Of a stretch of 64,000 bases of DNA, positions 37,001-47,631 are shown in pieces. Position 1 is the first letter of the stretch, and every line of letters begins with the position of its first letter. This stretch comes from Solanum dulcamara (lineage: Eukaryota; Streptophyta; Magnoliopsida; Solanales; Solanaceae), in assembly GCF_947179165.1 (NCBI RefSeq), contig NC_077241.1, positions 77,835,648 through 77,899,647 on the forward strand, written 5' to 3'. Below the pieces are notes generated by a model. The model was given only the letters and a program-made list of their open reading frames with translations, did no database searches and was not told the origin of the DNA. A program made the translations under genes and the position numbers.

Positions 37001-38372
37001 TAAATACACCTATCCAAAAGTTTGAGAAACTTCAATCAGACAACAAGTATGTAGCATTTAATTCAAGTATATCAGCCCAGCGAAATGTGAAAGAAAAAAG
37101 TGTGTTGCAGATGATTCCTTTCTTCTTCTTTTTTTGAGAAACAAATTACAGATAAAAATAAGAAAAACTGAAGGGGTAAAAGATGTACCTTCAACTCTGG
37201 GGTTGACAGCAATCTTGGAGGCAACAATAGTACTTTCCTCATCCAGTGTGAATTTCAGATCCAGCTAAAATAGTAATTTGATTTAGACTCACAAAACTTG
37301 GAGAAAATCCAAACCTTCACCTAGATAGAAGAAGAATGAAGGGATATACCGTGTCAAAATAGTAATCAGGTTGTTTGTAATCCTTTAGAAAGATTTCCTT
37401 TGGTGCTTCCATCTTGGATTCTTCAACTTCTTTTGGCAGAGGTTCAGTTGCAACTGAACAGACTAATCTCCGGTCAATTCTTCTAGGTTGCTGGGAAACA
37501 TACAAAACAAATGTCAGCATAGAAAAGCTTTATTGGCAAAATAAGCAAGTAAGTTATAATCTGGACATAATTGCTTACAACCAATGGATAACGCGGGATT
37601 TGACACCTCCGCCAATGTGTAACCTAGTTCAAAAAGCAGAATAACTGAATATAAGAAAAGAGAAAAACATGCACTAGACAAAGAAAGACAATGCATTAAA
37701 AAACAAAAGCACATAAGCAATGCTTATTGCAGAAGCCAGCCAAGAAATATTCACAAACCTCCGAAGTGAGGTATTGTTTATATCTGCAGATATCCCTCGA
37801 GCGCCCAACTGAAGTAACACGGCAACTTGCCTGAAACTACATAGAAAGAAGGGAAAGCAATTCTTAGGTGAAATCAGGTCATTAAAAGCAGCTTACACTA
37901 ACTATATATACTTCAAGAGACACCATTAGCACATGAAAGAAGCAAGACAAAGAATAAGACACCTAAGGAAAATCTGAAACTCAAACGAATTAAAATAGAA
38001 GTGTGGGAGAAAGACTAAAACCAATTATAAGTACTATATAAAGCCAGAATCTAGAAGGATAAGCCTTTCCCAGTGCCAAAGATAGGGATTGATTAAGATT
38101 GTGCCACTCTAAATACTTAATTAGGTAACAGCAACATCGATATAGCTGGAAAATATCACTTGTCCAGTTGGTGCAAAACCACATAGTTTATCAGAAGACC
38201 TATACCACTACTCGACTCTCACAAAATTTAACACCACTTTCAGTTTTTTCAATTATTTGCTTATAGAATGAACAAAAGGGAGTTGAATAATCACAGGAGC
38301 ATTGGAGATCAAACCCAAGAGACACGTCTTCGACAAACTCGAACCCTTGCAAGGCAGAATCAACCGAGCCAT
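31029..38372 (-). CDS. MPA1: M1-family aminopeptidase (PepN/puromycin-sensitive type), plastid-type precursor
   Basis: 33 coding exons give 979 residues. Exons (minus): 38372-38295, 37836-37759, 37623-37579, 37490-37350, 37264-37189, 36960-36884, 36767-36654, 36557-36483, 36396-36289, 36196-35984, 35891-35830, 35706-35679, 35588-35502, 35392-35367, 35059-34996, 34911-34831, 34685-34638, 34516-34498, 34357-34353, 34239-34228, 34049-33993, 33893-33784, 33699-33619, 33534-33351, 33181-33033, 32944-32806, 32719-32573, 32461-32380, 32295-32123, 31967-31857, 31699-31583, 31284-31213, 31109-31029. All junctions are GT-AG and in phase. The zinc aminopeptidase signature is intact: GAMEN (357-361), HEYFH (393-397) and Glu416. 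The first ~90 residues ([17 protein letters not shown], Arg/Ser-rich) look like a transit peptide; Met94 (37410-37412) begins the conserved enzyme and could start a cytosolic form. The end is EIASKSLAA. The Arabidopsis relative At1g63770 (MPA1) is needed in meiosis; general peptide turnover is the likely role. Confidence 0.95.
34228..34516 (-). other. Cluster of three consecutive microexons (19, 5 and 12 nt) in the aminopeptidase gene
   Basis: The conserved peptide MDNFYTVTVYEK is encoded across three tiny exons: 34516-34498 (MDNFYT plus one base), 34357-34353 (TCACG) and 34239-34228 (GTATATGAGAAG). Each is bounded by AG and GT; the 5-nt exon sits in 'catgcag|tcacg|gtaaga'. Together they add exactly 36 nt and restore the frame, so ab initio gene finders would probably miss them. 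Confidence 0.9.
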
Positions 38373-39070
38373 CGGCAAACCACAATACACCTAAGTAATC
38401 TACTGTTAATAATAATAGTTAGGTTCAATCTTCACAGCCAAACCCAGATATAGTTCACTAATCTAACATTCTAAAAATAACTCTTCACAAAATATAAGGC
38501 AACCCCAGGTAAAGAAATCCTATAAAGATTCAATCTTAACATAAAATAAGGTAACCCCAGGTGATAAAACCTATAAAGATTCAATCTTCACAACATATAA
38601 GCCAACCCCAGGTGAAAAATCCTATAAAGATTCAATCTTTACAAAAAAGCGAACCCCAGATGAAAAATTCTATAAAGATTCAATCTTTACAAATTACAAG
38701 GCAACCCCAAGTGGCTTAATTTAGGAAAAGCAAACCAAAAACCACTCAGATCAAGAAAAGACTACTACTACTACTAACTACTAAGCCAAGTGAAACAAGA
38801 GAAGCAATGGCTCTTAAAAAGGTTGGGAGATATAAGGATAATCTAAGAATATGGACAAGAAAAAATCAATAGGATGGACATCTAAAATCAGAAAAAAATA
38901 TATATATATATATTATTCAAAATTTAGTATTAGTGGTATACCTCTATTGATGATTGCAAAAGGGTAGATCAACAAGAACACAAAACTATTCCTGCTATAA
39001 TCAACAACGCAACCCCAGGTTAAAGATATATTCGTAAAGATGTAGATATTTGTGATTTGTGAAGTGACAT
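38373..39070 (-). promoter_or_regulatory. 5' leader of the aminopeptidase gene with inferred UTR intron and a uORF
   Basis: A strong donor (ATAGAG|GTATAC, exon edge 38942) and an acceptor (TTACTTAG, exon edge 38390) define a probable 5'UTR intron of about 551 nt. Upstream, a short ORF (39070-39020, MSLHKSQISTSLRIYL, stop) lies in the probable first exon. The TSS cannot be placed. Confidence 0.5.
38481..38714. repeat. About 51-bp tandem repeat, 4-5 units, in the aminopeptidase 5'UTR intron
   Basis: The core 'aaccccag' recurs at 38501, 38553, 38604, 38652 and 38703, each unit with 'ctataaagattcaatctt'. A single further core sits at 39009. Units differ by small indels. Confidence 0.85.
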
Positions 39071-39854
39071 GTGCAAAATTACTGAGGAATACACTCTTTT
39101 TAACTTGGAGTACCTAGGTATTTTCAGTAAAATTCAGGTTTTCATTTTTTGTTTTTCAAGAAAAAAAGGGTCCCATTTGTTAGCTAATTATAATAGGATT
39201 GGGTTATTTCTGCGGTCCATTCGTTTTTTTTCCTTTTTTGCTCTTTTGATATATTTAAAAAAAATTATTTAGGTTTAGAGGAAACATATCAACAACAAAA
39301 AATTGGGCTAAAATATAATTGAAAAGTAACGGATATGTATCATTTGGCTATTTGATTTATTAATATGGTCAAAATATACACAACATATACACTGATAGTG
39401 TATAACTGTGTATATATAATTTGTACATTTTAAAATTAGTTGATCAAAGTGTTTAAGGCTGTAACTAACCAAAATGTAACTCCATTCAATACAAGATTGA
39501 CGTGTTGTAGTAATTGGCCTTAAGTACTTACGAAAATACTTTTTGGTACAAGATATATTTATATATCCTATTATTATTGAAACCTTTGCGGTTGGAATAC
39601 AACGTAGTGTAAAGTATATTTGAATTTGTGTTCATGGTCGAGCAATTGTTATCCGACGTCTTCCTGATACAAGTATCTTAGAAAGGCAATATAATATAAG
39701 GCAAATGACTTTTGTATAATTGTTTTTCGTCAATAAAAAATTATATTCTGCATATTATACTAAATTGCCAGTGTCGTGTGGTAAAACTAATATCAAGATA
39801 TCATTGTGCAAAGAGAGAACTAAAGACAGAATTGAGTGTCTTTATAATATCACC

Positions 39855-39857
<3 letters not shown>

Positions 39858-39890
<33 letters not shown>
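39858..39890. repeat. (AT)n microsatellite
   Basis: Uninterrupted AT dinucleotide run of about 16 units, followed by 'catatattatgatatt'. A likely polymorphic marker. Confidence 0.95.
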
Positions 39891-39896
<6 letters not shown>

Positions 39897-41198
39897 TTAT
39901 GATATTATCATTTTGTATTTGTGCAATTTCTTTGAATGTCTAGTTATTCCTCAATGATACCAATGAGTTTTGACAAAATGAATATGATAACTGGATAATC
40001 CACGCGGCCCAGTTCTTATAAAGTGTGGGCTAACATGATTACAGAAAACAACTTGGGTAGACAATTGGGCCTCAGGCCCATTTTCTTGCAAATAAAATAG
40101 AGGGAGGCAACTAAAACTTTTAGAGTCGAGTTTATGCCCTTTTCTTCTATTTGATAAGTTTTTTATAGCATAAAACAATTATCTTTTTTATCATGCAACC
40201 TAGTCTGAAGGAAAACCCAAAATATATCTATTTTTCTAATATTTATTTTCCTCCATATCAAATACATCCTAAATAAATCGAAGTTTTTTTCACATATTCA
40301 TCAAATTCAATTGTAGATTTACTTCTATAATTCTAATATATATAAATTTTGATCCTATAAATTTAAAATACAGTAAATTTATAGATAAAAATCTTTTTTA
40401 TCGAGCTTAAATTTTGAATTCGCATGTCATCGAAATCAAACTTTCGACACTTTTTTGATCATGTAAAAGGAAAGAAAAAAATTATGGTAAATTATGCTTG
40501 AAATAATGAGACAGCTCATTCATCACTGTTTCGCTTCAAATAGAAAAGATTTTGACACTTTATAGTCTGATTAAATTATTTATTCGATATTTCAATTCCT
40601 TTTGTTGACCAATTTAGACTTCCAAAGGTCCACAAAGGGTATAATTGGCATAAAGAAAAATGTTTTTTGTACAAAAATATTTTGTGCTTATTTTCTTATG
40701 TTTATTACGCAAGTAATTTAGACAAACTATTTTAAAAATAATTTTCTTTTTTAAGAAATATTTTCCCAATTTAGACTTCTGAAATGCACTCATTGATTAT
40801 AAAATGTTGACCAAAAGAACTAATAAGACACCTAGAATTGCTATTACAAGAATCTTTCTTCACCAATATATAAGATGTGCATACATGATACAATTTTGAT
40901 TTATATTTATATTATCAAACAAAAATTTAATCAATCTACATATTAAGTTCTTTTATTCATTTAAACAAGCAATAGGAAATCATTTTAAGATAAGATCAAA
41001 GACATGATTGTTTCTAATTTAGTATTACAAAAAGAAACATGCTTCCATGTCAACTCCTTCAAGGTTCTTGGCCCTTTTGTTTCTTTTCTTTATTCTTCTT
41101 TCTTTTTCATCTTTTATTCATGATGTACTTAACTATCTTTATTTGAACTCAACTAATCTAACTAATTCATATTTATATCACATTGGACCTATTAAGGG

Positions 41199-41769
41199 TA
41201 GGGATGTTCAAAATCGAACTGAAATCGATACATCTAATGGAAAAAAAGTTATTAGTTTATCAATAATGGGTTATTGGTTTAGCGGTTTCGGTAATGGTTT
41301 TAATTCTTTTTATTATCGAGTTATTGGTTCTTAACGATTTAAGATTTTTTCTTAATGGGTTAACCGATAACCCGATAGTAACTTAATAAGTTATATTTAT
41401 TACCATTCGGTATATAAAGTTGTTCACTTAGAGTTTAGTTTTCATACTTTTATTTATTGTTGTCTCAAACTCTTGGTTATTATACAATGTTTTAAATTTA
41501 TTTTTGAGCAACACGCAATTTATCAACTCATGTGCATGGTTCATTTGGTTTGTCACCTTGTTTCTAAGTGATTTTCAATGTTTTTTTAATCAAATATTAA
41601 CGGTTAAATCGATAACAAAATCGATAATGATCAATAATCGATACACCAATAACTGATAAGCTAATATCTTAATGGTTCTATAACGATTTGGCATGACTAT
41701 AAACCGATAATCGATATGTTAAATCGATAAATTTTAAAATCGAACCGGACCGATCGATATGCAACCCTA
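41199..41769. mobile_element. Nonautonomous hAT-like element, about 570 bp
   Basis: The left end 'tagggatgttcaaaatcgaa' and the right end, read in reverse complement as 'tagggttgcatatcgatcgg', form imperfect TIRs. Subterminal 'aatcgataaa' and 'gataaccga' motifs recur on both arms. No transposase ORF. The 8-bp flanks do not match, so boundaries are approximate. Confidence 0.6.
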
Positions 41770-43302
41770 AACATGTAGAAATGGTCCTAATAAAACGTAA
41801 AACTAACTTTGGTCCCCCCTTGAACAAAAATAATACTAGTTCTTCATAAATGACAACTCTTTTTAAAAAAAAAAAGAAAAAGAAAAAAAATTGGTGAAAC
41901 AAAATTTGAGAAAGTGTTGAAACAAAATTTGAGAAAGTGTTAGGTTATATCCATTATGATCCATCAATATATATTTTTTCCTCATTTTTTTTGTTAGTCA
42001 TCTTTTCCTCTCTTTTTATCTTTTTGATATGGTATTGTCGTATATCCAGACTCTCAAATAAATAGAAATTAATAAAATGATGGTCCTTTAATTATTTAGA
42101 AATTAATTGTCGCATGTCAAAACAAAAAATTAGTTACTGAATGGCTAATGAGATTGTCTTTTACTACTGTTTATAAAAAATTACTACCACACATGGGTTT
42201 TGAGAACTGAGCTAGAAAAAAAAAGTAATTAATTAGCAAAAGTTGGATTAACCTCTCTTGGATTATGTAAAAGTTTGAAAATTTTCAAACCAAAGAGAAT
42301 AAATAATTAAGAAGCATATGCTTGATTGGTAAAAAATAATAATTGTTTAATAGGGTAGGCCACCTTGGTTTTGCAAAAATAACTAAGCAAAAAAAAAGTT
42401 TATTCTTTTTCTTTTTAATTTTTGGCTGGTTATGGGTCTAATTATGATGAGTAATGAAAAACTGTGCAATTAACCTAATTATCCTTCTTTTAAACACTTT
42501 CCAGGTGGATTCCTAGTGCATGTGCTTAGCATAGATTACATGATAAATCACTAAAAAAAAATAATAGAAACTAGCCCTTAGCTATTGCTTTTTAACGGTG
42601 TCAAATGTTAGAATTCAATTTATTTTTACCTGTCTGATCAAGAAGGTAACGAATGAGAAAAAACGTTATACAATTTTTGCTAAAATACCGTTGCTAATTT
42701 TATTTAACAATAATTTTTTTTAAAAAAATAATCAATTATAAGTTTTCTCAATTTTTTCCCATTGTTGGGTGGGAGACATGCTACTTAAAAGAAGACAATT
42801 GTCAAATCATAATATGTACTTGGATAGCTTTATGGTTCACCAAAAAAAATATATACTCACTAAGAAATGACAACAATTATTTTCCTCATCCACTTTTTGA
42901 GGAATAATAAAACATGGATGAGAAGCATGTACATAATTAATTGTGGGTCCAAAAAAATAAATGAAATGAATAAAACAATATTTAAACAAAATAACTTTGT
43001 GAACTTATTATTTTAAGTCATATATCCACCAAACATCATAAGTAAGAGAAGTAACATCATAATACATTGTACATATTGGTGGTCATTCCTTAAATATTGT
43101 TGCAACAACCAATTTGCACATTCTAGTAGTTTCCTAATGTGAGCTTAGTTATTATTTTTATATATATACTAATAAGATAATAATAACTAGATTATAGCAA
43201 CAACGAAGACAAATTTTTCATCAAAAATGTTTAACATGTATTAGACAAATATAAAAATTCTTGTATATATAGAATGTAATTTTTCGATAAAGGAACATCG
43301 CG

Positions 43303-43400
43303 AAAGATTCAATCCATTTACGAATTTTTCTACAACTATCTTGTTACGAGTTACGACTTCATCCCAATTGAAGATCACGCCGTCCCTTGATTGAATCCTT
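43303..43400 (-). pseudogene. Decayed mitochondrial rrn18 3'-end fragment (NUMT candidate)
   Basis: On the minus strand 'cttcaattgggatgaagtcg', 'taac', a 7-bp duplication, 'aagatagttgtagaaaaatt' and a terminal 'tggattgaatc' align by eye with the end of plant mitochondrial 18S rRNA ('cttcgattggggtgaagtcg', 'taacaaggtagccgtagggg', 'tggattgaatcc'). Most changes are G-to-A on this strand. Confidence 0.65.
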
Positions 43401-46394
43401 AGTTAAAGAGTGAGACTAAGTTAAGCCTACATAACACTATGGGAACAACCTGGAGTAAGTAATATATAAATGGATTTTGAAGCATGGATCTAGCTCTGCA
43501 TTCGATTAAACCTTCTTTCCCTACTAAAAACACTTAAATTTTCGACGAATCTTTTTTGAAAAAAGATATGTAAGAAATATTGGATTTTCAATAAATTATT
43601 TGTCAATAAATTAAAGCATTGATTGACCTCTCTCGAAAACTTTCATTGGAAATTTGTATGTCCTTAATAGCGAATTTCACCTCTCTAGTTTAGCCCCGAT
43701 CACCAAAATATTTAGTAGGTTAGCATTTGCTTTTTAATTTAAATTTGGAAGAATTGATATTTGAAACAAAATATCTAGAATTTGGTACAAGGTTTAATTT
43801 CAATATGTGTGAAAAAGAGAGATCTAAAGTCATTCATTGTATGGTTTCTCACATGGAAGCATGTGCCCATAAGTACTAACAAAAGAGTGTGTTTTGGACT
43901 GATGTTGAAAGAACAAAAATAATGTAGTGTCATTTTAGTCAACTCAATAGTGCTTTTGGAGATTGAGATATTATCTAATTATATCAATGATTTTGTAGAA
44001 GTAAAAAAAGAAAATAAAGAGGTCCATTTGATGTATGAGTTTCATATGTATCAAAATAATGGGATTGGTATGTTTGTTTTTTTCTAGGGTGTATTGTTCA
44101 TATATAAGTGACCCTTTTTTTGTTTGAAAAATAATAATTAAAAAAAAAACTTGCATATCTTTTGTACAAGTTTTTCTCTAATATGTAGCAACTTTTTGCA
44201 CCACTTAGTAAGTGAAATTAATTCATTGAACAATTTACTTTGATTACCGGTTCAATCAATACATATTTGCATGCATGAATGTTTTATATTTTAGTAAGTT
44301 AAGTTGAATATGCATGATTGCTCTTGTAGTTTTCTAATTAGTGGACTGACTTTGGGGTGAAATTTCAACATGTTTGAAGAATTTGTTGATAATTAAGAAT
44401 CCGTAAACATTAATATAAAGTCTTGAAGGGCTAGGTATATATAAGGGATCTCAATTTTGTAACTTATTCTTGAAGAAAGAAAAAAAAGGAGAAAATTAAG
44501 GAAATAAAGTTTCCATATATAATTTTATTAATTAATGATAACTATGCCAAAAGAGGAAACAGAAAACAATTAAAGTTTATACCAAAATTGCAATAATTGG
44601 ATGGAATATATATAAAGCCCAATAAATTATGAGTTCAACAACTTTGGTAGCCATAGGATTAATAATGGCACGTTATAATTGTAGTTTTATTTTCGTTTAC
44701 TTACAAGTACAATTAACAAATAAAAATTAATTAACTAACCGTTAATTATACCATCTATAAACCCTTAATCTCAAAACAATTATTACAAAAATTATGAGCA
44801 AAGTTGTCTCTACAACCACATCAACTTAATTACATCATTACTACATGTATATTAATACTAATAAAATTATAAAGTACCATGTCTTTTAATCCATATTAAG
44901 TACTGTATCTACCCCAAAATATTTGAAGTTTTCCTTGTCGAATTTATTACTTTTTGGGTCATTTTAATGTTAAAATAATAATAATAATTATTATATTAAC
45001 ATCTTTACAACATTTTGCCAACATCCCAAATTGAATCAAGAGGAAATTGATACCTAGTACTTTTTTTTCTCCTTCCGTTTAATCATTTAGAATTCGAAAC
45101 TTATTAGCTGATTAATTTAGAATATTATTGTCTATATTCACTAAAGAGTATATAACGATCTCTTGATTTAAAAAAATAATTAATAGTTGAAATTCGATAT
45201 ATTTAATTAAAAGTGAAAGAATTTCAACAATTTAATCACTCTATTAATTGGAGGAGGAACTAATTCATCCAAATTACGTTCCTTTGAAAAATTACATTAT
45301 TATTGTATATATAAGGTCTAATTATTTTTGATATATAGTATATATTGAATCAATTTAACTTTTTTATTTTATTTATTCTTTATATAGCAAATCTGTTTAG
45401 TAAAAGTTTTGATTTCTCCAACTAAATTGACACTAAAGGTGTCAAGGTGTTGGGTCATACGGTCCGATTCAAAAAAAATTCAATTCAACCCAGCCGATCT
45501 GGGGTCCGGATTGGTTACCCGAATGGGGAGTGGAGACTAGTTCCAATCGAGCTAGATTAATCCGAGTTTATTTAGGTCCGTGCAGGGCCTGGTTCTATCG
45601 GATCGGTCATATTTTAATTAAAATAATATTTTAAAACTCAATTAAAATTTAGTTTGTTTATTAATACTTTTTTAAAAGATACAAATTTAAAATTAACCGT
45701 TGAACTGAATTGGACCGATTCAATTAATCAAACTTTATCAATTCTGATCTAATATATGAACCGTGCTTGTGTGATTTATTATATAACCCAACCCAACCCA
45801 ACCCAATCCAACTTACTTCAATCCTGACCCTCTATATGAGCCGGTCTGGTCCAGGCGAAAATCAATTTGATTCGATTTGATTTTGGGTCAGTCCAACCTG
45901 ACCCGCTAGAAACTTATCAACATGTACCAGCAGCAGTACTATATAGTTGTAAATCCAAAGTGTAGAATTTGGAAAGAAGGCTTTTTTGACAGCACCACCA
46001 TTCCTCGTCAGATCCGTCCTTTCTTGTTGGGTCCCATTTTTTGTCAAACACCCCACCCCCACCACAAACCCCAACATAGTAGCAGAAAACAGTAGAAAAA
46101 AGAACCCTTCCCCGTCTCTAACGGTGCTCCTTTTTCCTGTCAGCTCACATTCTCAGTACTCTCTGAAAAAAAAAATTAGCATAAGACACAGAAAGATAGA
46201 TTTTTTTTTAATTATTTTTTTTTTCAATTTTTGGAGTTTTTACACATACCTATGTACTATATGAAGTATTTTGTAGGATGGGTAGTGTGAAAAGAGGGAA
46301 CTTTTCAAAGTTTTGTGTACAAATTTTTTGAGTTATTGAAGAGAGTAAAGTTTGTGTCTTGGTAAAAAAAAAAAAGGAAACAAGAAAAGAAAAA

Positions 46395-47438
46395 TATATA
46401 AGGAAACAAACAGCTTCATTGTCATCTCAATAACACACTGAACCCTTTTTAGTTATTCTTGAAAAAGGTAAATCCATTTTCCCATTCATTCCCTCCTTTC
46501 ATTTTCTCATCAATCAAATCTTTACTCTTTTGTCTTCCCCCTTTTTTCAAACTTGGGTCTCTCTCTAGTGATGTGTGTTGCTAATATTGAACTTATTTTC
46601 CTCTATGTGACTTCTTGATCCATGTACAAGTATGTATTATGTGTCTCTGTACATGTATATACATTTTAAAATGTTTTTTTTGGTTAGTAGATGTGTGAAT
46701 ATTCATAGTTTATTTTGTTTTGACAGGTTCAAGAAGATATTGGTTGTGGATGCCACTTAGGTTTCTATTTTATTGGTATTAAGATTGGTTTAAAAGAATG
46801 CTCTTTTGTGTTGATTGAAGTGAAAAAGATTGAATCTTTGGACATTTTGTGGTGATTGAAGTGAAAAAAGATTGAATCTTTGGACACCATCATTGATAAC
46901 TTTTCTTCAAGTAAGTATGTTGGATCTGAGTTATTGTAAAACTTGAGGCTTGCATCATTGAATTGTTCAAATTGAGCTTTTCAAAAAAATACTTTGTGGT
47001 TTCAAATTTTTCTGTAGATCTATTGCTACATTTATGAAGGCTGTTTGTTTCCTTCTAGGTTTTCTGTTCTAATGCAGCATTAATTATCTTTACTTCATTG
47101 CTAAATGTGGATTATGGAGTCAAATAACAAATTAGTATAAGTCATTAATACTTTTATGTTAATCTATATATGGCATCACTTTAACTAATTTTCTTTTTTC
47201 AGTATGGTATTCTGCTTTTTTTGAATAATAAAGCTATCTTCATTTGGAAAACCTAGTTAAAAATTATGCAGACCTAAGTTTACCTTTTGTGCTTGTTGCT
47301 GCATACAGTTTGTAGTTTTATGAATGGAGATTGTCTCTTCACTGATACTTTGATTATTTTTTTTCAATTTCAGAGGTTTATCTGTTTTCCTGGAATGTAT
47401 GAATTTTTCTTGTGAATGGGAGTGAGTAGCTTTAAAAT
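46395..47438 (+). promoter_or_regulatory. TATA box, 5'UTR introns and uORFs of the TNP gene
   Basis: TATATAA at 46395-46401 suggests a TSS near 46428. Probable UTR exons: about 46428-46467 (donor AAAAG|GTAAAT), 46727-46910 (acceptor TTTTGACAG, donor TCAA|GTAAGT) and from 47374 (acceptor CAATTTCAG). Exon 2 has a duplicated stretch of about 39 bp ('gattgaagtgaaaaagattg') and two tiny uORFs. Exon 3 has a uORF at 47399 and a longer one at 47416 that overlaps the main start. Confidence 0.6.
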
Positions 47439-47631
47439 ATGGATCTCCGGGAAGAAAGCTCCAGATTTGGCTCATTACCAAGCACGACATCAAGAAACCT
47501 TTCTTCTTCATCTTCAGCTTTCTTTTCTGCAAATCAGTCGCCATTCTTCTCTCCTAGATCACCCAAGTCCCTGGTATCAGCATGCTCGGATAATCAATTT
47601 CGTGATAGTGATGTTACCTCTGCTGCCTTAG
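47416..47631 (+). promoter_or_regulatory. Overlapping upstream ORF on the TNP mRNA
   Basis: An ATG at 47416-47418 in the leader opens a 71-codon frame (MGVSSFKIWISGKKAPDLA...) that runs through the TNP start codon at 47439 in a different phase and stops at 47631. A ribosome using it cannot reinitiate at 47439, so it should lower TNP translation if the mRNA contains it. Confidence 0.6.

Larger units (their letters stand above)
39071..46394. other. Long AT-rich spacer between the divergent aminopeptidase and TNP genes
   Basis: Contains an (AT)n microsatellite, a hAT-like MITE, a mitochondrial rRNA fossil and, at 45430-45850, a less AT-rich repeat remnant with 'ggtgtcaaggtgttgggtc' and 'acccaacccaacccaaccca' runs. 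No protein gene is supported. The promoters of the two flanking, divergently transcribed genes must lie at its ends. Confidence 0.55.

Noticed and set aside
45430..45850. Complete hAT MITE beginning 'aaaggtgtcaaggtgttggg'
   Set aside because: No matching inverted right end could be found, so only a repeat remnant is noted within the spacer entry.
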